Shown piece by piece: positions 58,470 through 64,000 of a DNA stretch of 64,000 bases. The number at the start of each line of letters is the position of its first letter. Position 1 is the first letter of the stretch. Made by a program: the position numbers and the translations under genes. Location: contig NZ_SACK01000002.1 in the NCBI RefSeq assembly GCF_004005815.1, positions 558,001 to 622,000 on the forward strand, read 5' to 3'. Below the pieces are notes generated by a model. The model was given only the letters and a program-made list of their open reading frames with translations. It was not told where the DNA came from and did not search any database. The DNA comes from Mucilaginibacter limnophilus (GTDB lineage Bacteria > Bacteroidota > Bacteroidia > Sphingobacteriales > Sphingobacteriaceae).

Positions 58470-61088
58470 CTACTGATCCCTTTCCTTTTCCTGGAAAGTT
58501 TGCACAATGCCTATCGCACCGTCTACAGCATCGCTAAGGGTAGTGATAAAGCTGCCTGGTTTCGCAAGGCCTATTACATATTCAATAGATTTAACATTCG
58601 AGTAATCAATTACCTCGTATGACATATCAGGCTTTACTTCCTTCATTCCCTCGGTCATCAGGCCTATCATGTTCTCTTTGGTACGGCCGCGCAAGTGGTT
58701 CTCCTGGCGGAGTACAATATGATCGAACATGCGTGCGGCTATGCGGCCTAACTCACGCAGGTCGTCGTCGCGGCGGTCGCCGGTACCGGCAATCAGGCCA
58801 ATCTTGTAAGGCGAATCCACATGGCTCAAAAACTCACGCACCCCGTTGTATCCGTCAGGATTGTGCGCAAAGTCTATCATGAACCTGAATTCCTTGAAAT
58901 CAAAAATATTCATCCTGCCAGGTGTTTGCGCAGCAGATGGAATAAAGGTTTCAAGCGAAATGCGGATATCCTCAGTTTTAAAACCCCACAAAAATGCCGC
59001 AAGTGTAGCCGCCATTACGTTGTCAATCATAAAAGGCACCGTTCCACCAAAGGTTAGCGGTATGGCAATAGTTTTCTGTACGCGTATCTTCCAGTCGCCT
59101 TTTAGTATAGTGATGAAACCATTCTCGTGCACACAGGCTACGCCACCGTTTTTGCAATGTTCTTTAATTACCGGATTATTCTCGTCGCGGCTAAAATAGG
59201 CGATATTACAATCAGCTCTTTTGCCTATCCTTACACAATAAGGGTTATCCGCATTAAGTACACCCCAGCCGTCTTTCTTTACGGAGTTAATTACCACGCT
59301 TTTTACACGGGTCAAATCATCAAGGTCGTGTATGTCAGCAAGGCCAAGGTGGTCTTCCTGTATATTGGTAATTACGCCAATATCACAACGGGTAAAGCCT
59401 AACCCCGAACGTAGTATTCCACCACGGGCGGTTTCAAGCACGGCGAAATCAACGGTAGGGTCTTTCAAAATAAATTCGGCGCTTACCGGGCCTGTTGTAT
59501 CACCCTTCAGCATCATGGTGTTTTGTACGTAGATACCATCACTGGTGGTGTAGCCTACACGCTTGCGGTTGTTTTTGACAATATGCGCAATCAGGCGTGT
59601 TGTTGTAGTTTTACCATTGGTGCCGGTAACCGCAATAATAGGTATGCGTGATGGTTTACCCGGCGGATACAACATGTCCAGCACATGCCCGGCCACGTTG
59701 CGAGGCAGGCCTTCGCTTGGCGCTACGTGCATCCTGAAACCCGGCGCTGCATTTACCTCAAGCACAACGCCGCCTGTGTCAGGAAGCGGTTCGGTAAGGT
59801 TTTCGGCCATGATGTCTATACCGCATATATCCAGTCCGATGATCTTTGATATTCTTTCCGCATAAAAAATATTCTGCGGGTGCACATGGTCAGTAACGTC
59901 AATAGAAGTACCGCCTGTGCTCAGGTTCGCTGTCGATTTCAGGAACACCGTTTCACCTTCCGGCGGAACACTCTCCAGTGTATAGCCTTTTTTATCCAGC
60001 AGGTCAAGTGTGTCACGGTCAACTGATATCAGCGTCAGCACTTTCTCGTGTCCGTAGCCGCGGCGCGGGTCGGTGTTTTCTTTATCAATAAGCTGCTGTA
60101 CGGTTGATACGCCATCACCCTTAACATGGGCAGGTACCCGCATGGCGGCAGCCACCATTTTATTATCAATTACCAGTACGCGGAAATCATACCCGGTAAT
60201 GTAGCGCTCAACAATCACCTTGCGCGATATACGTGCGGCATGCTCATATGCGGCAATGGCGTCTTCACGTGTTTTTACATTGATGCTGATGCCGCGGCCG
60301 TGATTACCGTCAAGCGGTTTAAACACCAGCGGAAAACCAACGCGTTTTATCACTTCATCAACCTGATCGGTTGATGAGATGGTCATGCCTTTGGCAACGG
60401 GTATGGCCTGTTCCTGCAGCAGGCGTTTGGTTTCTTCCTTATTGCTGGCTATGTCAACGGCGATGCTGCTGGTTTGCTCGGTCATGGTAGCACGAAAACG
60501 TACCTGGTATTTGCCGTAACCCAGCTGCACAAGCGATTGGTTATTAAGCCTAATCCATGGAATGTTGCGCGCGATTGCTTCGTCAACTATTGAACCGGTG
60601 CTTGGCCCAAGGCGTGTATCCTCGCGGATTTCACGCATGGTTTGTACGTCATGCTCAAGGTCGTATTCAGTACCGTCTATAAGCGCCTGCGCAATGCGTA
60701 CAGCGGCTTCGGCGGCATAAATGCCTACCTTCTCTTCCACATAATTAAACACTACATTATATACGCCCGGCGTTTTGGTTTCACGGGTGCGGCCAAAACC
60801 GGTGTTCATGCCGGCAAGGGTTTGTATTTCAAGGGCAATATGCTCAATAACGTGGCCCATCCAGGTACCGGCTATAACCCGCTCAAAAAAACCGCCGGGT
60901 ACGCCGGGCGAACAGCGGTGATCATACATAGACGGCAGCAATGCTTTCAGCCTCTCGTAAAATCCGTCAATTTTATTGGTTGGTTTGTGTTCAAGTTCCT
61001 GCAGGTCTAACCGCATTTGAATGAGTTTTCTGCGGCTGATGCTCCAGATGTTCGGACCGCGCAGTACCTGTATATTTTCGATTTTCAT
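58470..61088 (-). CDS. cphA: Cyanophycin synthetase
   Basis: Makes cyanophycin, a storage polymer with a poly-Asp backbone and Arg on each side chain, in the cytosol. Seen in 872 aa: the N-terminal domain with WGHVIEHIALEIQTLAG-like phrase (GHVIEHIALEIQTLAGM near 84-100), the ATP-grasp module (about 215-475: GFPLVFKPLDGNHGRGI, RVLVIDNKMVAAAMRVP, EVNAAPGFRMH) and the Mur-ligase-like module with the P-loop GTNGKTTTTRLI (Lys493) and DFAHNPDGYNGV. Length and order match CphA1. The cphB gene is divergent upstream. Confidence 0.96.
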   Translation of the reverse strand: MKIENIQVLRGPNIWSISRRKLIQMRLDLQELEHKPTNKIDGFYERLKALLPSMYDHRCSPGVPGGFFERVIAGTWMGHVIEHIALEIQTLAGMNTGFGRTRETKTPGVYNVVFNYVEEKVGIYAAEAAVRIAQALIDGTEYDLEHDVQTMREIREDTRLGPSTGSIVDEAIARNIPWIRLNNQSLVQLGYGKYQVRFRATMTEQTSSIAVDIASNKEETKRLLQEQAIPVAKGMTISSTDQVDEVIKRVGFPLVFKPLDGNHGRGISINVKTREDAIAAYEHAARISRKVIVERYITGYDFRVLVIDNKMVAAAMRVPAHVKGDGVSTVQQLIDKENTDPRRGYGHEKVLTLISVDRDTLDLLDKKGYTLESVPPEGETVFLKSTANLSTGGTSIDVTDHVHPQNIFYAERISKIIGLDICGIDIMAENLTEPLPDTGGVVLEVNAAPGFRMHVAPSEGLPRNVAGHVLDMLYPPGKPSRIPIIAVTGTNGKTTTTRLIAHIVKNNRKRVGYTTSDGIYVQNTMMLKGDTTGPVSAEFILKDPTVDFAVLETARGGILRSGLGFTRCDIGVITNIQEDHLGLADIHDLDDLTRVKSVVINSVKKDGWGVLNADNPYCVRIGKRADCNIAYFSRDENNPVIKEHCKNGGVACVHENGFITILKGDWKIRVQKTIAIPLTFGGTVPFMIDNVMAATLAAFLWGFKTEDIRISLETFIPSAAQTPGRMNIFDFKEFRFMIDFAHNPDGYNGVREFLSHVDSPYKIGLIAGTGDRRDDDLRELGRIAARMFDHIVLRQENHLRGRTKENMIGLMTEGMKEVKPDMSYEVIDYSNVKSIEYVIGLAKPGSFITTLSDAVDGAIGIVQTFQEKERDQ

Positions 61089-61235
61089 AAATTGAATGAG
61101 GCCGTTTTATTTCTGTCTAAATTTAAAACAAGTAACAATACAATTAAACTTTTGATGCTTGATCGGTCAAAAAAAGTAAAAATAACAGTCGTTTATGGCT
61201 GATTTTAACTTACTTTGTATTATTTTAGAAGATAT

Positions 61236-61240
61236 AGGAG
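61236..61240 (+). promoter_or_regulatory. Strong ribosome-binding site of cphB
   Basis: AGGAG lies seven bases before ATG 61248. Shine-Dalgarno sites are rare in this window, and this one supports 61248 over the in-frame Met at 61215. Confidence 0.65.
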
Positions 61241-61247
61241 CGAAATA

Positions 61248-62174
61248 ATGAGTGTCCCGAAAGGAAAATTAATCATAATAGGCGGAGCGGTTGATATGGG
61301 TAGCAACGTAAGCGCCCAGGAACATATAATGCAGCTTAATTATATTAAGTTTTTTGAAAAAGGGATACTAAGGCGCATTATTACCGAGAGCGCAAACCAT
61401 GAAGGCTCAATAGTTGAAGTAATTACCACCGCCTCGCAAATACCCGAACTTGTTGGTGAAGAGTATATAAAAGCCTTTAATCAGCTTAGTGTTACGCATG
61501 TTAACGTAATGCATGTTAAAAGCCGTGAGGATGCTGCGAATAAGGAATACCTCGACCGTATCCGTAAGGCGGATGTAGTAATGTTCAGCGGCGGCGATCA
61601 GTTGCGGCTTACAGCTATTTTTGGCGGCACAGAATTTTTGCAGATACTTAAAAAGCGTTACCAGAAAGAACATTTTGTTATAGCAGGTACGTCAGCAGGT
61701 GCGGCGGCCGCTTCTACACACATGATCTACCGCGGGCAAAGCAACGAGGCGCTTATAAAAGGCGAGGTGCAGATAACCGCAGGCCTTGGCTTTGTTGACG
61801 GTGTTATAGTTGATACGCACTTTGTACAGCGCGGCCGTATAGGCAGGCTGTTTTATGCCGTGGCCAGCAACCCGGGTATATTAGGTATTGGTTTAGGTGA
61901 AGACGCGGGTTTGCTTATCACCGAAGGCCGTACTATGGAAGCCATTGGGTCAGGATTAATTATTCTGGTTGACGGCAAAAGTATGGTTGAAACCAATATA
62001 TATGATGTTGAACTGGGCAGCCCGGTATCTATAGAGAACCTAAAGGTGCACGTAATGTCGATATTTGATAAGTACGACCTTGACGAACACCGCCTGCATA
62101 TTAAAAAGGCTGTGAAGGTTGAAGAAGGCGTATTTTTAAATATGCCTGATGATGCGGACGATCTGTTGCAGTAA
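61248..62174 (+). CDS. cphB: Cyanophycinase
   Basis: Serine exopeptidase that breaks cyanophycin into beta-Asp-Arg dipeptides. Seen in 308 aa: GKLIIIGGAVDMG at the start, FSGGDQLRLTAIF, nucleophile Ser149 in AGTSAGAAAAS, and GLGFVDGVIVDTHFVQRGRIGRL (about 180-202), the family pattern. It is divergent from cphA with a 159-base gap, and the next gene is an isoaspartyl peptidase suited to the product. Confidence 0.95.
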   Translation: MSVPKGKLIIIGGAVDMGSNVSAQEHIMQLNYIKFFEKGILRRIITESANHEGSIVEVITTASQIPELVGEEYIKAFNQLSVTHVNVMHVKSREDAANKEYLDRIRKADVVMFSGGDQLRLTAIFGGTEFLQILKKRYQKEHFVIAGTSAGAAAASTHMIYRGQSNEALIKGEVQITAGLGFVDGVIVDTHFVQRGRIGRLFYAVASNPGILGIGLGEDAGLLITEGRTMEAIGSGLIILVDGKSMVETNIYDVELGSPVSIENLKVHVMSIFDKYDLDEHRLHIKKAVKVEEGVFLNMPDDADDLLQ

Positions 62175-62192
62175 ATAGTCGAAAAGCCCGAA

Positions 62193-62270
62193 GTCATGCT
62201 CAACTTGTTTCAGGATCTCTCAGGATGTGTACAAATAGCATGTGAGATGCTGAAACAAGTTCAGCATGAC
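62193..62270. repeat. Inverted repeat family C, copy 5
   Basis: It begins GTCATGCTCAACTTGTTTCA and ends CAAGTTCAGCATGAC. It lies in the 113-base gap between cphB and the isoaspartyl peptidase gene, inside a probable operon. Confidence 0.88.
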
Positions 62271-62287
62271 GTTTGTAAAATAGAGAG

Positions 62288-63130
62288 ATGAAATTAATTA
62301 TCCACGGCGGTTTTTTCAGCGAATCGCAAACCAACCAGGAAGTAAAGCAGGCTAAGCAAAATGCCTTACGTGAAATAGTACAGGCCGGGTACAAGTACCT
62401 GGAAACGCATACCGCGGTCGAAACCGTTGTGTACACTGTTTCGCTTCTTGAAGATTGCGACCTGTTTAACGCCGGTACCGGGTCACAGATACAAAGTGAT
62501 GGTAAAATACGCCTCAGCGCGGCGCTGATGGATGGTAAAACACAAAAATTTTCGGGGGTGATCAACATTGAGGATGTGAAAAATCCTATTTGCATTGCCG
62601 ATAAACTGATGAACTATGACGACCGTGTACTAAGCGGCAAAGGCGCACAGGAGTTTGCACGTAACAATGGCTTTAAGTTTTATAGTCCGGAAATTCCGCA
62701 GCGCCGTAAAGAATACGAGAAAAAACTGAGCGACTCAATCCGCCTGGGTACGGTTGGGTGTGTAGCGCTTGATCTCCATGGCGATATCGCGGCTGCCACC
62801 TCAACCGGTGGAAAAGGTTTTGAAATACCGGGCCGGGTAAGTGATTCGGCAACCACTGCCGGTAATTATGCCAACGCTTTTGCAGGCGTATCATGCACCG
62901 GTGTAGGTGAAGATATTGTAAGTGGATCAGTCGCGACAAAAATAGTTACCCGCGTTACCGATGGCTTTACGCTGCATGCCGCCTGTGATAAAACGCTGGA
63001 TGAGCTTGGACCCTTTGATGGCTTTGCCGGCGTTATTGCTATCGCCCGTAACGGTGATATTTACCATGATGATACCCATCCGTACATGGTTTGGGCTTTG
63101 CATGACGGTGAGGTGGAGGTTTTTGAGTAG
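62288..63130 (+). CDS. Isoaspartyl peptidase / plant-type L-asparaginase (Ntn hydrolase)
   Basis: Self-cleaving Ntn hydrolase that splits beta-aspartyl dipeptides and asparagine. Seen in 280 aa: LIIHGGFF at the start, LFNAGTGSQI, the cleavage/nucleophile Thr155 in LGTVGCVALD, then AATSTGGKGFEIPGRVSDSA and CTGVGEDIV. Next to cphA and cphB, its likely job is to hydrolyse beta-Asp-Arg released from cyanophycin, giving Asp and Arg. Confidence 0.93.
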   Translation: MKLIIHGGFFSESQTNQEVKQAKQNALREIVQAGYKYLETHTAVETVVYTVSLLEDCDLFNAGTGSQIQSDGKIRLSAALMDGKTQKFSGVINIEDVKNPICIADKLMNYDDRVLSGKGAQEFARNNGFKFYSPEIPQRRKEYEKKLSDSIRLGTVGCVALDLHGDIAAATSTGGKGFEIPGRVSDSATTAGNYANAFAGVSCTGVGEDIVSGSVATKIVTRVTDGFTLHAACDKTLDELGPFDGFAGVIAIARNGDIYHDDTHPYMVWALHDGEVEVFE

Positions 63131-63159
63131 TAAATCTGGTATATTTCAGATTTCGAAAA

Positions 63160-63257
63160 TGTCATTTCGACGAGGAACGAGGAGAAATCTTCTCCAAGTG
63201 GCAGACCTCAGTGTAAAACATATTTTGGAAGATTTTCTCCCTACGGTCGAAATGACA
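63160..63257. repeat. Inverted repeat family B, copy 3 (98 bp)
   Basis: It begins TGTCATTTCGACGAGGAACG and ends CTACGGTCGAAATGACA. Compared with copies 1 and 2 it is inverted, and its middle differs. Confidence 0.88.
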
Positions 63258-63294
63258 ACAGGCTATAACTCTATCTTCCTCATTAATAGTTCTG

Positions 63295-63342
63295 TAATAA
63301 CAATACCTTTTTGTGCAGCAGCGCAATAAGGTATTGTTATTA
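63295..63342. repeat. Perfect 15-bp inverted repeat hairpin
   Basis: TAATAACAATACCTT (63295-63309) and AAGGTATTGTTATTA (63328-63342) are exact inverses; the loop holds a further weak stem TTGTGC/GCGCAA. It lies 64 bases before the last gene. Confidence 0.85.
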
Positions 63343-63405
63343 TCGTTTTAATTTTCTTATATTTGACTACCAGTTAATTTAATTTAACCCGGGCAAAAGT
63401 AATCC

Positions 63406-64000
63406 ATGAGATATTTTTTACTGATTTTTTTGTGTTTTTGCGGGATAAGTGCGTCTGCGCAGTGGTGGAGGATAGGTCCCTTAAAGCATAAACGTTACCC
63501 GGCCATTGCCCAGGTAAAAAGTCCGTTTGCCAAAAAGAAATTCAAAATGGTACCTGCAAAGGTAACCACCCCCCAGCTTACCGCCTACACGCTTAAAAAC
63601 TATTACGATTTCGAGAAAGCCGAAATGGCCATGATGAAGATCATGAAGCATAATATGCGTTACAGGGTGTATGGCGCTGCCAGTTATAATTTTAGCGATC
63701 TGGCCGAAATGTATGTAGAGCAGAACCGGCTTTCTGAAGCCAAATGGTTCCTGCTGCAAAGCAATATGCTGTCGCGCAGGCAAAATGATGATAAACATAC
63801 CTTTGTTAACCTCATCAGGCTATCCTCAATAAAAATGGATATGGGTGAAGTTAGCCTCGCCCGTCAGGATCTGCTCGAAGCACGCGCCATTGCCAACTCA
63901 CAGGGCTGGTTCCGCGAGTCGAAAGAAATAGATAAAAAACTGCAATCGATACAGGGCATTACCTCTATAGCCCCTAAGCCCGGCCTGCGCTATGCCGAGG
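63406..64000 (+). CDS. Secreted TPR-like hypothetical protein, 3'-truncated by window edge
   Basis: The frame is open from ATG 63406 to the window end (198 codons seen). It starts with a signal peptide (about 1-18, MRYFLLIFLCFCGISASA) followed by basic residues, then helical pairs with TPR-like spacing (YDFEKAEMAMMKIMKHNMRYR, FSDLAEMYVEQNRLSEAKWF, MDMGEVSLARQDLLEARAI). TPR-type proteins often scaffold complexes; the rest is outside the window. Confidence 0.75.
   Translation, partial: MRYFLLIFLCFCGISASAQWWRIGPLKHKRYPAIAQVKSPFAKKKFKMVPAKVTTPQLTAYTLKNYYDFEKAEMAMMKIMKHNMRYRVYGAASYNFSDLAEMYVEQNRLSEAKWFLLQSNMLSRRQNDDKHTFVNLIRLSSIKMDMGEVSLARQDLLEARAIANSQGWFRESKEIDKKLQSIQGITSIAPKPGLRYAE

Noticed and set aside
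1..64000. tRNA, rRNA, prophage or integrative element
   Set aside because: I searched by eye for cloverleaf genes, rRNA-like stretches, integrases, structural phage genes and conjugation genes and saw none; the only mobile-type gene is the RAYT.

Overview
The window looks like chromosomal DNA from a Bacteroidota bacterium, most likely family Sphingobacteriaceae (Mucilaginibacter- or Pedobacter-like; the genus is inference). The evidence is the moderate GC content, the rarity of Shine-Dalgarno sequences, several Bacteroidota-type promoters (TTG/TTTG about 19 bases before TAnnTTTG), SusC-type sequence modules (VVVVGYG), a futalosine-type menaquinone pathway, CarboxypepD_reg and TonB_C domains, DUF5687, and many palindromic intergenic repeats. 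I see no rRNA, tRNA, CRISPR array, phage module or plasmid origin.

Layout. 1-2.6 kb: the 3' part of dnaK, then a REP-associated tyrosine transposase (RAYT) surrounded by four copies of a 28-bp palindromic repeat. 2.6-6.5 kb: cell-envelope genes (DUF922-type protease, SPFH protein, CapA-like phosphoesterase, NlpC/P60 hydrolase). 6.7-9.4 kb: pyruvate dehydrogenase E1-alpha and a two-lipoyl E2. 9.6-19 kb: MtfA-like peptidase, a VWA protein with a SusC-like front end, an ECF sigma factor with its overlapping membrane partner, a DUF885 lipoprotein, a GHL10 glycosidase and a coiled-coil membrane protein. 19-25 kb: a giant orphan histidine kinase, fabD, folE and a QueD-like gene. 25-29.5 kb: mqnB, a membrane ORF, mqnD, an outer-membrane protein gene broken by an in-frame stop, and hflX. 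29.7-35 kb: a ParE/RelE-type toxin-antitoxin pair, a beta-CASP metallo-beta-lactamase protein, and a BlaI/M56 signalling pair. 35-42.9 kb: DUF1835, an acyltransferase with a 9-bp tandem repeat upstream, anmK, a DUF1089 protein, and trpE-trpG-trpC behind a clear Trp-codon attenuator. 43-49 kb: M28 peptidase, VOC protein, and a two-component system with a divergent secreted protein. 49-58 kb: DUF3127, an rRNA methyltransferase, an HTH protein, HD hydrolase, GNAT, an ABC exporter pair, a TMEM175-like channel, rarA and a DNA glycosylase. 58-64 kb: cyanophycin synthetase, cyanophycinase and an isoaspartyl peptidase, then the start of a secreted helical-repeat protein.

Themes. (1) A complete-looking cyanophycin cycle, uncommon for this phylum, sits at 58.5-63.1 kb. 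(2) trpEGC is controlled by a leader peptide with tandem Trp codons and mutually exclusive hairpins, the operon lacks trpD, and the first 20 codons of trpG run through one arm of a palindromic repeat. (3) Three unrelated envelope proteins (VWA, sigma-partner, M56) carry pieces of TonB-dependent receptor N-termini, suggesting a shared link to TonB. (4) At least six families of inverted repeats fill the intergenic gaps. One is associated with its probable RAYT mobiliser, and one lies between a histidine kinase gene and its response-regulator gene.
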